Source of the DNA: Streptomyces europaeiscabiei
Lineage (GTDB): Bacteria > Actinomycetota > Actinomycetes > Streptomycetales > Streptomycetaceae
Assembly (NCBI RefSeq): GCF_036346855.1
Contig: NZ_CP107841.1
Coordinates: forward strand, 8,870,001-8,934,000
DNA length: 64,000 bases
Direction of reading: 5' to 3'
The position numbers and the translations under genes are program-made. This document shows positions 26,132-34,833 of this stretch, piece by piece (positions within the stretch are counted from its first letter, which is position 1; each line of letters opens with the position of its first letter). Below the pieces are notes generated by a model. That model saw only the letters and a program-made list of their open reading frames with translations, did no database searches and was not told where the DNA came from.

Positions 26132-26708
26132 AGTCGAAGAAGTGGCAGTACGGGACCCCGTCGATCTCCGCCTGGCCGCCCGCCTGGCCGGGCTGCGGGC
26201 CGAACACGGCTGGTCCCTGGGTGAGTTGGCGGACCGCAGCGGTGTGAGCCGATCGACCCTCTCCCGGGCCGAGCGCGCGGAGACCAGCCCCACGGCCGCC
26301 CTCCTGAACCGCCTCTGTCATGTGTACGGCCGGACGATGTCCCAGCTCCTCAGCGAGGTCGAGTCCGAACAGGTCTCCGTCGTGCGCGAAGGAGAGCAGG
26401 CCGTCTGGGAGGACAGGGCCTCCGGGTTCGTACGGCGTTCCGTGTCGCCACCGATGGCGGGGCTGCGCGGCGAACTCGTCGAGGGGAGGCTCGCGGCGGG
26501 CGCGGACATCGCCTACGACGGGCCCTCCGTGCCCGGCCTCGAACAGCACATCTGGGTCCTGGACGGCACCCTGCACGTCACCGACCGGGACGTCGAGCAC
26601 CGGCTGGCAGCCGGGGACTGTCTGCGGATGCGGGTGTGGGGGCCGACGCGGTTTCGCTGCCCCGGGCCCGAGGGTGTGCGGTACGCGCTGGTGGTGGTGA
26701 AGCCGTGA
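26124..26708 (+). CDS. XRE-family regulator with cupin domain
   Basis: 194 residues. A helix-turn-helix (LGELADRSGVSRSTLSRAERAETSPTAALL) is followed by a C-terminal cupin (GLEQHIWVLDGTLHVT, RLAAGDCLRMRVWGPTRF). The ATG lies inside the right arm of a perfect 37-bp palindrome, so the protein probably represses itself. There is no ribosome binding site for this ATG; a leaderless transcript or the GTG at 26142 are alternatives. The stop overlaps the GTG of the acetyltransferase gene, forming a two-gene unit. The effector is unknown. Confidence 0.85.
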   Translation: MGRVEEVAVRDPVDLRLAARLAGLRAEHGWSLGELADRSGVSRSTLSRAERAETSPTAALLNRLCHVYGRTMSQLLSEVESEQVSVVREGEQAVWEDRASGFVRRSVSPPMAGLRGELVEGRLAAGADIAYDGPSVPGLEQHIWVLDGTLHVTDRDVEHRLAAGDCLRMRVWGPTRFRCPGPEGVRYALVVVKP

Positions 26709-27292
26709 CCGAGTCCGTGACGGATGTGGAGTCCATGACCGGGGCCTCGCCAGCGTCCGGGACAGTGATCTCCCGGCTCGATGGCTCGCCACCACGCTCC
26801 CTCGTCGAGGAGTTGGCGGACCTGTTGGTCGACACCGTGCACGGCGGTGCCTCGATCGGCTTCCTCGCCCCGCTCGACCGGGCGGCGGCCGTCGCCTGGT
26901 GGGAGGAGCGCGTGAACGCGGTGGCGGCCGGCGGTCTCGCCGTGTGGGTGGCGCGCGACGGTGACAGGGTGGTCGGCACGGTCGGTCTCGTCTTCCCGGA
27001 CAAGCCCAACAGCCGTCACCGGGCCGAACTCGTCAAGCTGATGGTCCACCGGGACGACCGTGGACAGGGCCTCGGCCGCGCGCTGCTCGCGACCGCCGAA
27101 CGGGCCGCCGCCGACGCGGGCATCACCCTGCTCCACCTGGACACCGAGACCGGCAGCCCCGCCGAGCGCCTCTACGACCGAGCCGGGTGGACCCGGATCG
27201 GGACGATCCCCGACTACGCGGCGGACCCGCACGGGACGCTGCGGCCGACGTCGATCCACTACAAGCGGGTGGGTGCCGCCGTCTCCGCCTAG
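26705..27292 (+). CDS. GNAT-family N-acetyltransferase
   Basis: 195 residues. Core GNAT features are VWVARDGDRVVGTVGLVF, the acetyl-CoA loop VHRDDRGQGLGRALL, and the terminal LDTETGSPAERLYDRAGW followed by Tyr/His-rich IPDYAADPHG. The GTG overlaps the stop of the XRE-cupin gene (GTGA), so the acetyltransferase is probably the regulated function. Downstream in-frame GTG/ATG codons at 26717-26735 are alternative starts. The acceptor (small amine or antibiotic-like compound) is not predictable. Confidence 0.88.
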   Translation: MTESVTDVESMTGASPASGTVISRLDGSPPRSLVEELADLLVDTVHGGASIGFLAPLDRAAAVAWWEERVNAVAAGGLAVWVARDGDRVVGTVGLVFPDKPNSRHRAELVKLMVHRDDRGQGLGRALLATAERAAADAGITLLHLDTETGSPAERLYDRAGWTRIGTIPDYAADPHGTLRPTSIHYKRVGAAVSA

Positions 27293-27380
27293 ACATGTCA
27301 CGCGGCCTCGTCGGCAAGGTGCGGCACCGGCTCCGGCTCCGGCCGGGTGATTGTCAGTGGTGACCGCTACGGTGCGTCTC

Positions 27381-27740
27381 ATGCCGGATGCCGAAGACGT
27401 ACGACGTGTCGCCCTCTCCTTGCCCGACACCACGGAGAAGGTCGCCTGGAACATGCCCACCTTCCGGGTGGCGGCGAAGATGTTCGCGACCCTGCCGGAG
27501 GACGAGACGTCCATGGCCGTGCGCTGCCCGAAGGAGGAGCGCGACGAGTTGGTCCTCGCCGAGCCCGGCAAGTTCTGGATCGCCGACCACGAGGCGGGGT
27601 TCGCGTGGGTGAGGGTGCGGCTCTCCGCCCTGGAGGGCGAGCCCGAGCTGCGCGACATCCTCGCCGACTCCTGGCGCCAGGCGGCCCCGACCGGACTCCT
27701 CGACGCCCACCCGGAGTTGGGACTCCCGGCCGCCGACTGA
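27381..27740 (+). CDS. MmcQ/YjbR-family protein
   Basis: 119 residues, single MmcQ/YjbR domain: VRRVALSLPDTTEKVAWNMPTFRVAAKMFATL and ELVLAEPGKFWIADHEAGFAWVRV, typical of the family. It has a CyaY-like fold often annotated as DNA binding, but no function is firmly known. ATG 27381 fits the family N-terminus; in-frame TTG/GTG codons lie just upstream and no ribosome binding site is clear. It is convergent with the transketolase subunit gene. Confidence 0.85.
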   Translation: MPDAEDVRRVALSLPDTTEKVAWNMPTFRVAAKMFATLPEDETSMAVRCPKEERDELVLAEPGKFWIADHEAGFAWVRVRLSALEGEPELRDILADSWRQAAPTGLLDAHPELGLPAAD

Positions 27741-27822
27741 CGGCGGCTCGACCCCCTCGGAGCGTCGGCGCCGGGCGCCTCGGCGCCACCGCCGTCGGCC
27801 ACCCCGATCGGGCCCCGGCCCG

Positions 27823-28728
27823 CTACCACAGGAACCCCGCGATCCGCTCGTGCAACGAGGCCGCGTCCAACCCGTGCGCGGCCACGTGTTCCTCCATTCG
27901 CCCGTACCGCCGCAGCTCCCTCCGGCCCACCCCCAGCCCGAGCACCCGGTGCGGCACATCGGCCAGCGCGTCGTTCGCGGCGGCCGTGGACGTGCCGGCC
28001 AGCCAGGGCTCGACCAGGACGACGTCCGTGCCCGCCGACCGGGTGGCCCGGCGCAGCGCGGCCGAGTCGAAGGGGCGGACGGTGGTCGCGTACAGCACGG
28101 TCACGTCGAGCCCCTCCGTGGCCGCCAGGACGGCGTCGAGCATCGGCCCGACGGCGACGACCACCCCGCGCCGCCCCTCGCGCACGGTGCGGAACCGCTG
28201 CCCGTCCACGGTGAGCGCCCGCCCGTTGGACTGCGCGGACAGCCGCACGTACACCTTGTCGTCCTTGCCCTCGCCCGCGCCGACCGCGTGCCGGAGCAGG
28301 GTCTCGGCCTCGTCGGGATGGCCCGGCACGTGCACGGTCCAGCCGTCGAGCGTGTCGAGGAGGGCCACGTCGCCGGGTGCCATGTGGGTCTGGCCGCCCG
28401 CGGGCCAGTCGTAGGAGGCGGCGGCGCTGACCAGCACCGCGCCCACGTCCTGGTGCCCGAGATCCAGCTTCACCTGCTCGAAGGGCCGCTCCACCAGGAA
28501 GCTCGCGAAGGTGTGCAGCACGGGCCGCATCCCGGCCAGCGCCAGGCCCGCACCCGCGCCGACCAGCAACTGCTCCCGGATGCCGACGTTGACCACCCGG
28601 TCCGGATGCCTGCGCGACGCCTCCGTGAAGCCGTCCCTGCCGATCTCGGCGAGGACCACGGCGACCCGGGGGTCCTCGTCGAGCAGCCGGGAGACGACGG
28701 GGGCGAAACGGTCACGCATGGTGTCCAT
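27823..28728 (-). CDS. Transketolase-like protein, C-terminal (pyrimidine) subunit
   Basis: 301 residues, corresponding to the pyrimidine-binding and C-terminal domains of transketolase. RVVNVGIREQLLVGAGAGLALAG carries the glutamate that activates thiamine diphosphate, followed by HTFASFLVERPFEQVKLD. It begins 41 nt after the N-terminal subunit gene on the same strand, so the two form a split transketolase. Such pairs serve specialised sugar metabolism; the substrate is unknown here. The C-terminal half (VAVGPMLDAVLAATEGLDVTVLYATTVRPFD) is intact. Confidence 0.9.
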   Translation of the reverse strand: MDTMRDRFAPVVSRLLDEDPRVAVVLAEIGRDGFTEASRRHPDRVVNVGIREQLLVGAGAGLALAGMRPVLHTFASFLVERPFEQVKLDLGHQDVGAVLVSAAASYDWPAGGQTHMAPGDVALLDTLDGWTVHVPGHPDEAETLLRHAVGAGEGKDDKVYVRLSAQSNGRALTVDGQRFRTVREGRRGVVVAVGPMLDAVLAATEGLDVTVLYATTVRPFDSAALRRATRSAGTDVVLVEPWLAGTSTAAANDALADVPHRVLGLGVGRRELRRYGRMEEHVAAHGLDAASLHERIAGFLW

Positions 28729-28769
28729 GAAGTCTCTTTCCTTTCAGTGGAGTCGGGGGAACCAGAAAC

Positions 28770-29471
28770 TCAGGCGTTCTTCGGCTCGACGCGGGCCACC
28801 ACGACCCGCGGCCGGCCCGGATGCGGCGCGGTGAAGGCGGCGTACAGCGCCTCGTGGTCGCGCCCGTCCACGGTTTCGGCGGACCAGCCCGCCACCTCGA
28901 ACCGGGCGGCGATCCCGCCCGGCAGGGCATGGCTGGCGGAGGAGTTGTCGATCACGACGGTGTGCAGCCGGTCGAGCCCGGCGGGGCCGGCATACGCGAT
29001 CGCCTCGTGGTTGCTGCCCTCGTCCAGCTCGGCGTCCCCGATCAGCACCCACACCGCCGGGTCGGCCCGCCCCTGGGCCCGCAGCCCGAGAGCCGTCCCG
29101 ACCGCGATCGGCAGCCCGTGCCCGAGCGACCCGCTGCCGATCTCCGCGCCCGGCACGAGCACCCGGTCCGGGTGGTGGCCGAGCGGCGAGTCGTACGAGC
29201 CGAAGCCGGGCAGCCAGTCGACCGGCACGAACCCCTTCGCCGCGAGCACCGCGTAGTACGCCATCGGCCCGTGCCCCTTCGACAACAGGAACCGATCCCG
29301 CTCCGGGTCCTCCATCCGCCCCGGCCCCACCCGTAGCACCCGGTCGTAGAGCACCCACAGCACGTCCAGCGTGGACGTGGCCGCCGGCCCGTGCTTCTCG
29401 GCCCCCGTCATCAGCCCCATCAGTCCGGGCATGTCCGCGAACCCATACGTACGTTCCGCTGTCGTCGTCAT
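28770..29471 (-). CDS. Transketolase-like protein, N-terminal (TPP-binding) subunit
   Basis: 233 residues, equal to the pyrophosphate-binding half of transketolase. It shows FLLSKGHGPMAYYAVLAAKG, GSGSLGHGLPIAVGTALGLR and the TPP/Mg motif GDAELDEGSNHEA...VVIDN. ATG 29471 is used; the frame extends far upstream without similarity and past the tRNA gene. It partners the downstream C-terminal subunit to reconstitute the full enzyme. The gene lies 151 bp from the divergent tRNA-Pro gene. Confidence 0.9.
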   Translation of the reverse strand: MTTTAERTYGFADMPGLMGLMTGAEKHGPAATSTLDVLWVLYDRVLRVGPGRMEDPERDRFLLSKGHGPMAYYAVLAAKGFVPVDWLPGFGSYDSPLGHHPDRVLVPGAEIGSGSLGHGLPIAVGTALGLRAQGRADPAVWVLIGDAELDEGSNHEAIAYAGPAGLDRLHTVVIDNSSASHALPGGIAARFEVAGWSAETVDGRDHEALYAAFTAPHPGRPRVVVARVEPKNA

Positions 29472-29622
29472 ACCGACGAGCCTGCAACCTCGACCAAGCT
29501 TCAGGTCAAGCGCGGACTTTGGCGGCCCCGTCCGCCGATAAACGGGTGCGCGACCACGGGCCCGAGTGCGGTATTGTTTCGGTGCACGTTCAGCCAGGGG
29601 AAACCCCAGGTCAGACGGGCAA

Positions 29623-29696
<74 letters not shown>

Positions 29697-30028
29697 CTTG
29701 CGAAGTAGCAGGTCGGAGGTCATTCCGGTTGATCCGGAGTGGCCTCTTCGTCGTTTTGGGGGCCAGACGGGGACCGGGCGCTGTGTGACGGCCGTACGAC
29801 GCTCTCTTCCATTCGTCCCCCGGCGGCGAAGCGGGCTGTCGCGAGCACCCTGAGCGCGCCGTCCCCCTTTAGTGCCCGCATAGTGCCTGCAGGTTCGCCG
29901 AGGCGACCCGAGTAAGGCCGACGGGTGATTCGATGCGATATGTGCTTGATCTTGCTTTATGTCGTCTTTAGTGTTCCGGGAGCAACACTGCGAGGTCCGA
30001 GTCCCGTGCCACCGTCCGGAAGCGAGGT
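29697..30028. other. tRNA terminator and upstream region of the sugar-transporter operon
   Basis: No gene. A hairpin with GAGGTCATTCCGG/CCGGAGTGGCCTC arms at 29716-29746, followed by TTCGTCGTTTT, probably terminates the tRNA transcript. An AT-richer block at about 29931-29975 is a likely promoter region. An inverted repeat, GTGTT-8 nt-AACAC at 29971-29988, could be an operator. Confidence 0.55.
29716..29746 (+). terminator. Terminator of tRNA-Pro
   Basis: 13-bp imperfect stem with TTGAT loop and a T-rich tail, about 20 bp after the tRNA. Confidence 0.7.
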
Positions 30029-31348
30029 GTGGAGCGCGTGCACGCGAGGTGCGGCTGCCGGCCGGTTTCGGGTCGGAAAGGACGTCCCAGAGGGACACGA
30101 TGGCTGCGGGCGTTCGCCGTACTGCCGTTGCTGGCGTCGGTGCTCGCCGCTTGTGGCGGTGACGAGGACACCGGCACGCCCACCCTCAACTGGTACAACT
30201 TCCCCGACGACTCCGGTGCGCTCCAGAAGGCGGCCGACCGGTGCAGCCGGGCGTCGGGCGGCCGCTACCGGATCAGCTACAACAAGCTCCCGCGTGCCGC
30301 GGACGGCCAGCGCCAGCAGCTTGTCCGCAGACTCGCCGCCGAGGACGACTCGCTCGACATCCTGGGCCTGGACGTCACCTGGGCGGCGGAGTTCGCCGAG
30401 GCGCGCTGGATCCGGGAATGGACGGGGGCGGCGAAGCAGCAGGCCACCGAGGGCACCCTGCGCGTACCGCTGCAGACCTCGACCTGGAAGGACAAGCTGT
30501 ACGCCGTCCCGTACAACACCAACACCCAGCTCCTGTGGTACCGCAAGGATTTGGTGCCCACCCCACCGAGGACCTGGGCCGAGATGCTGGACATGGCCGG
30601 TGCCCTCGCCCGGCAGGGCAAACCGCACTTCGTGGAGATCCAGGGTGCCCAGTACGAGGGCCTGACCGTCTGGTTCAACACGCTGATCAACAGCGCGGGC
30701 GGCTCCATCCTCAATGCGAGCGCGACCGAGCCCTCCCTCGGTCCTCCCGCTGTGCGGGCCGCCGGGGTCATGCGTGATCTGGCGAAGTCCCCGGCCGCGG
30801 ACCCTTCCCTGCCCAACCAGATGGAGGACCAGAACCGGCTCGCCATGGAGTCGGGGACGGCGGCGTTCGAGCTCAACTACCCGTTCGTCTATCCGTCGAT
30901 GAAGGCGAACAACCCCGCACTGTTCAAGAACTTCCGCTGGGCGCCGTACCCCCGGGTCGATCCGAACCGCCCGGCACGGCCCACCATCGGCGGCATCGAT
31001 CTGGCGGTGAGCACCTACTCGCGCCACCCCGACCTGGCCTTCGAGGCGGCGCTGTGCCTGCGCAACCGGGAGAACCAGCTCACCGCCGCGCTCGAGGGCG
31101 GTCTGCCGCCCACCCTGCGCGCCCTGTACGACGAGCCCGCGTTCATGAAGGAGTACCCCTTCTCCAAGGACGTGTTGGCCGCCCTGGAGTCGGCGAGCGT
31201 GCGCCCGATCACCCCGGTCTACCAGAACGTGTCGATCGCGGTCTCCCACACGCTGTCTCCGCCGTCAGGGATCGAACCGGAGAGCTCCGTCAACACCATC
31301 AGGGAGCAGATCGACGATGCCCTGCGATCCGAGGGTGTGATCCCGTGA
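30029..31348 (+). CDS. Sugar ABC transporter substrate-binding lipoprotein (LpqY-like)
   Basis: 439 residues. Basic N-terminus, hydrophobic stretch and lipobox LASVLAAC give a lipid-anchored protein. The mature part is a family-1 solute-binding fold (TLNWYNFPDDSGALQKAADRC, VPYNTNTQLLWYRKDLV, GAQYEGLTVWFNTLINSAGGSIL). Similarity in arrangement to the mycobacterial LpqY-SugABC trehalose importer is the best guess for substrate; other alpha-glucosides are possible. GTG starts at 30029 or 30038 are both possible. First gene of a four-gene transporter operon, lying in the segment bounded by tRNA-Pro and its degraded copy. Confidence 0.88.
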   Translation: MERVHARCGCRPVSGRKGRPRGTRWLRAFAVLPLLASVLAACGGDEDTGTPTLNWYNFPDDSGALQKAADRCSRASGGRYRISYNKLPRAADGQRQQLVRRLAAEDDSLDILGLDVTWAAEFAEARWIREWTGAAKQQATEGTLRVPLQTSTWKDKLYAVPYNTNTQLLWYRKDLVPTPPRTWAEMLDMAGALARQGKPHFVEIQGAQYEGLTVWFNTLINSAGGSILNASATEPSLGPPAVRAAGVMRDLAKSPAADPSLPNQMEDQNRLAMESGTAAFELNYPFVYPSMKANNPALFKNFRWAPYPRVDPNRPARPTIGGIDLAVSTYSRHPDLAFEAALCLRNRENQLTAALEGGLPPTLRALYDEPAFMKEYPFSKDVLAALESASVRPITPVYQNVSIAVSHTLSPPSGIEPESSVNTIREQIDDALRSEGVIP

Positions 31349-31418
31349 ACCACCTCTTCCCGCACCACTTGGCCGGCCGGCGCCGCAGTGCGCGGGCCTC
31401 CTCCTCGGACGGCCCGAG

Positions 31419-32378
31419 ATGAGCACGCGGCCGCAACCGGCCGCAGCCCCGCCGCCCCCCGAGGCGGAGACGGAGCAGACGGGGCCGGACCGGGCGGCAC
31501 TCTCGGCGGGCGCCAGGCAGGAGCGGCGGCTCGGCTGGCTGCTCTGCGCGCCCGCGGTCGTCGTCATGGTCGCCGTGACCGCCTACCCCATCGGGTACGC
31601 CGTCTATCTGTCCCTCCAGCGGTACGATCTGCGCTTTCCCGGACAGGCGGAGTTCGTGGGCCTGAGCAACTACGGGGCGGTGCTGTCCTCCCCGTTCTGG
31701 TGGGACGCCTTCTGGGTCACGCTGTTCATCACCGCCGTGTCCGTGACGATCGAACTGGTCCTCGGCATGGGGCTCGCCCTGGTGATGCACCGCACGATCT
31801 TCTGGCGCGGCGTCGTCCGCACGTCGGTCCTCGTCCCGTACGGCATCGTCACCGTGGTCGCCGCCTTCTCCTGGCAGTACGCCTGGACCCCGGACCTCGG
31901 GTACCTCGCCGAGCTGTTGCCCGAAGGGGAGGCCCCGCTGACCGAGCAGTGGCCCGCCCTCTGGCTGATCATCCTGGCCGAGGTGTGGAAGACGACGCCG
32001 TTCATGGCCCTGCTGCTGCTCGCGGGCCTCGCGCTGGTCCCCGAGGAGACCATGAAGGCGGCCATGGTGGACGGTGCCACCGCCTGGCAGCGCTTCACCA
32101 AGATCATGCTGCCGCTGATGAAACCGGCCGTCCTGGTGGCCCTGCTCTTCCGCACACTGGACGCGTTCCGGATCTTCGACAACATCTACATCCTGACCGC
32201 GGGCGCCCAGGGGACCGGCTCCCTGTCGATCCTCGGGTACGACAACCTGTTCACCTCGCTGAACCTGGGCATCGGGTCGGCGATCTCGGTCCTGATCTTC
32301 CTCTGCGTCGGGATCATCGCCTTCACCTTCGTCAAGCTGTTCGGCACCGCGGCGCCCGGCGCGGAGGTGAAGCGCTGA
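31419..32378 (+). CDS. Sugar ABC transporter permease, MalF/SugA type
   Basis: 319 residues with six predicted membrane spans, starting [23 protein letters not shown]. The binding-protein-dependent transport EAA loop is present: [28 protein letters not shown]. The N-terminus is Pro/Glu-rich. It follows the binding-protein gene by 70 bp, and its stop overlaps the ATG of the second permease (TGATG), so the two are translated together as a heterodimeric channel. Confidence 0.93.
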   Translation: MSTRPQPAAAPPPPEAETEQTGPDRAALSAGARQERRLGWLLCAPAVVVMVAVTAYPIGYAVYLSLQRYDLRFPGQAEFVGLSNYGAVLSSPFWWDAFWVTLFITAVSVTIELVLGMGLALVMHRTIFWRGVVRTSVLVPYGIVTVVAAFSWQYAWTPDLGYLAELLPEGEAPLTEQWPALWLIILAEVWKTTPFMALLLLAGLALVPEETMKAAMVDGATAWQRFTKIMLPLMKPAVLVALLFRTLDAFRIFDNIYILTAGAQGTGSLSILGYDNLFTSLNLGIGSAISVLIFLCVGIIAFTFVKLFGTAAPGAEVKR

Positions 32379-33211
32379 TGGCCGAGGTCGGGAAGTCGCA
32401 TGCCGCCCGCTGGGGTGTCGTCAACGTGGTGGTGGTGCTGTACGCCCTGTTCCCCGTCTGGTGGATCGCCGCCCTGTCGTTCAAGGACCCCGCCACCCTG
32501 ACGGACGGCAATTACATCCCCACGGACTGGACCTGGGAGAACTACCAGGGCATCTTCGAGACCGCCGAGTTCACCCGGGCCCTGATCAACTCGATCGGGA
32601 TCGCCCTGATCGCCACGGTGATCGCGGTGGCGCTCGGCACCATGGCCGCCTATGCGGTGGCCAGGCTCCGCTTCCCCGGCAAGCGGGTGCTCATCGGCAT
32701 GTCCCTGCTGATCGCCATGTTCCCGCCAATCTCCCTGGTGTCACCGCTGTTCAACATCGAGCGGATCATCGGGATCTTCGACACCTGGGTCGGGCTGATC
32801 ATCCCGTACATGACCTTCTCCCTGCCGCTCGCGATCTACACCCTGTCGGCCTTCTTCCGGGAGATCCCCTGGGATCTGGAGAAGGCCGCCAAGGTCGACG
32901 GGGCGACGCCCGCGCAGGCCTTCCGGATGGTCATCGTGCCGCTGGCCGCGCCGGGCGTGTTCACCACGGCCATCCTCGTGTTCATCTTCTGCTGGAACGA
33001 CTTCCTGTTCGCGATCTCGCTGACGTCCACCGAGTCCGCGCGCACCGTGCCCGCCGCGATCGCGTTCTTCACCGGGAGCTCCCAGTTCCAGCAGCCCACA
33101 GGGTCGATCGCCGCCGCCGCTGTGGTCATCACCATCCCGATCATCCTTTTCGTCCTGTTCTTCCAGCGGCGGATCGTCGCCGGGCTGACCTCCGGGGCAG
33201 TCAAGGGGTGA
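32378..33211 (+). CDS. Sugar ABC transporter permease, MalG/SugB type
   Basis: 277 residues, six membrane spans ([22 protein letters not shown] first). The EAA loop is [28 protein letters not shown]. The true start is the ATG overlapping the previous stop; the open frame continues upstream through the preceding gene without meaning. It forms the channel with the MalF-type partner and is energised by the ATPase 90 bp downstream. Confidence 0.93.
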   Translation: MAEVGKSHAARWGVVNVVVVLYALFPVWWIAALSFKDPATLTDGNYIPTDWTWENYQGIFETAEFTRALINSIGIALIATVIAVALGTMAAYAVARLRFPGKRVLIGMSLLIAMFPPISLVSPLFNIERIIGIFDTWVGLIIPYMTFSLPLAIYTLSAFFREIPWDLEKAAKVDGATPAQAFRMVIVPLAAPGVFTTAILVFIFCWNDFLFAISLTSTESARTVPAAIAFFTGSSQFQQPTGSIAAAAVVITIPIILFVLFFQRRIVAGLTSGAVKG

Positions 33212-33300
33212 ACGGGCCGACCGTGGCAGACAGGCCACCGGTCCGAGACGCCGACCGCAGTGCTCGGACCCGGAAGGCATGAAGGCAAGGAGACACCACC

Positions 33301-34488
33301 ATGGCCGAGCTCATCCTCGAGGGAGTAACCAAGCGCTTTCCCGACGGGGCCCTCGCCGTGAAGGACGTGGACCTCGAGATCGCCGACGGGGAGTTCGTGA
33401 TCCTGGTCGGTCCGTCGGGATGCGGCAAGTCCACCACCCTGAACATGATCGCCGGGCTGGAGGACATCACCGAGGGCACCCTGCGCATCGGAGACCAGGT
33501 CGTCAACGACCTCGCTCCCAAGGAACGCGATGTCGCCATGGTGTTCCAGAGCTACGCCCTGTACCCGCACATGAACGTCCGGGAGAACATGGGTTTCCCG
33601 CTGCGCCTGGCCAAGGTGGACAAGGCCACCATCGACGCCAAGGTGACGGAGGCCGCCCGGATCCTCGACCTGACCGACCACTTGGACCGCAAGCCCGCCA
33701 ACCTCTCGGGCGGTCAGCGCCAGCGGGTGGCCATGGGGCGGGCGATCGTCCGTGATCCCAAGGCGTTCCTGATGGACGAGCCGCTGTCCAACCTGGACGC
33801 CAAGCTCCGGGTACAGATGCGCACCCAGATCTCCCGGCTGCAGCGGCGCCTCGGCACGACCACCGTGTACGTCACCCACGACCAGACCGAGGCGATGACG
33901 CTCGGCGACCGGGTCGTGGTGATGAGACAGGGACTGGTCCAGCAGATCGGCACACCCGCCGAGCTCTACGACCTGCCGCGCAACATCTTCGTCGCGGGCT
34001 TCATCGGCTCCCCGGCCATGAACTTCGTGAACGCCACACTGGAGGAAGGTGCGCTGCGCTCGTCCCTGGGCGACCTGACCCTCGACGACCGTACGAGGCA
34101 GGCCCTGGAACGGCAGAACGCGCCCCGCGAGGTCATCGTCGGGCTGCGGCCGGAGGCATTCGAGGACGTGGCCGTGTCGCACGACCGGGACCGGACGGGC
34201 CCGGTCTTCACCGCCACCGTGGAGGTACTGGAGTCGCTGGGCTCCGATGTGTATGTCTACTTCACCGCGGAGGGCGGACCCGCGACGACCGCCGAACTGG
34301 AGGAGCTCGCCAAGGACTCCGGCCTGCGCGACACCGGGGCCGACACCCATCACATCGTGGCCCGCCTGGACGCCGCCACGCGTGCCCGTGAGGGCGAGCC
34401 GGTGGAGCTCCAGGTCGACATGGCCAAGGCGCATGTGTTCGACCCGGCGACGGGAGCGAACCTCACACATCCGGTGAGGGCGGACTGA
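33301..34488 (+). CDS. Sugar ABC transporter ATP-binding protein (SugC/MsiK/MalK type)
   Basis: 395 residues. Walker A GPSGCGKSTT, Q-loop VFQSYALYPHMNVREN, signature LSGGQRQRVAMGRAIV, Walker B FLMDEPLSNLDAKLR and H-loop VTHDQTEAMTLGDR are all intact. A C-terminal TOBE/MalK regulatory domain follows (REVIVGLRPEAFEDV). Unlike many Streptomyces sugar importers that rely on the shared MsiK, this operon has its own ATPase. ATG with AGGAGA 8 nt upstream. Confidence 0.94.
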   Translation: MAELILEGVTKRFPDGALAVKDVDLEIADGEFVILVGPSGCGKSTTLNMIAGLEDITEGTLRIGDQVVNDLAPKERDVAMVFQSYALYPHMNVRENMGFPLRLAKVDKATIDAKVTEAARILDLTDHLDRKPANLSGGQRQRVAMGRAIVRDPKAFLMDEPLSNLDAKLRVQMRTQISRLQRRLGTTTVYVTHDQTEAMTLGDRVVVMRQGLVQQIGTPAELYDLPRNIFVAGFIGSPAMNFVNATLEEGALRSSLGDLTLDDRTRQALERQNAPREVIVGLRPEAFEDVAVSHDRDRTGPVFTATVEVLESLGSDVYVYFTAEGGPATTAELEELAKDSGLRDTGADTHHIVARLDAATRAREGEPVELQVDMAKAHVFDPATGANLTHPVRAD

Positions 34489-34833
34489 CGCCGCACGGCA
34501 GGGCGACCGACGCCCGACACGCGCCCGGGTGGGAGCTGTTGTGCGCCGACAACATAGGTGGCCCGCACCACTGGGGGGTCAGGGGGCGCACGTTCACGTT
34601 CTGTCGTCCCGACTTGCGCAGAAGCAGCCGACTACGAGCCTTCCGGGGAGCCGGCGCAGCCTGCCGGGGAGCCGATCTCGCGGCGCACGGTGGTGATGAG
34701 GGGTGTGTCGGGGGTGCTCGGTGGACCTGGGGGAGTGTCGGTCGCTTTGATGGGGGTCGCGGGGTGATCCGTGCCGTCACGGGTCGACGACCGCAGGCCG
34801 AGGACCCTCGACACGCGCCGGAGATGAGCTGCC
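34489..34833. other. Degraded tRNA-Pro copy and non-coding region
   Basis: From about 34554 to 34628 the sequence matches the D-arm-to-3'-end of tRNA-Pro(GGG) plus about 16 bp beyond it: ACTGGGGGGTC, CGTTCACGTTCTGTCG and TCGTCCCGACTTGCG, then GAAGCAG against GTAGCAG at the real gene. The acceptor 5' strand is absent and the anticodon stem is mispaired, so it cannot function. The remaining bases to 34833 show no gene. Confidence 0.75.

Noticed and set aside
31388..33211. Apparent fusion of both sugar permeases into one long frame
   Set aside because: The upstream part is an out-of-frame reading of the first permease; the TGATG overlap gives the second permease its own start.
29697..34553. Complete integrative element or prophage
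   Set aside because: No integrase, replication or phage structural genes lie between the tRNA and its remnant; only a transporter operon.
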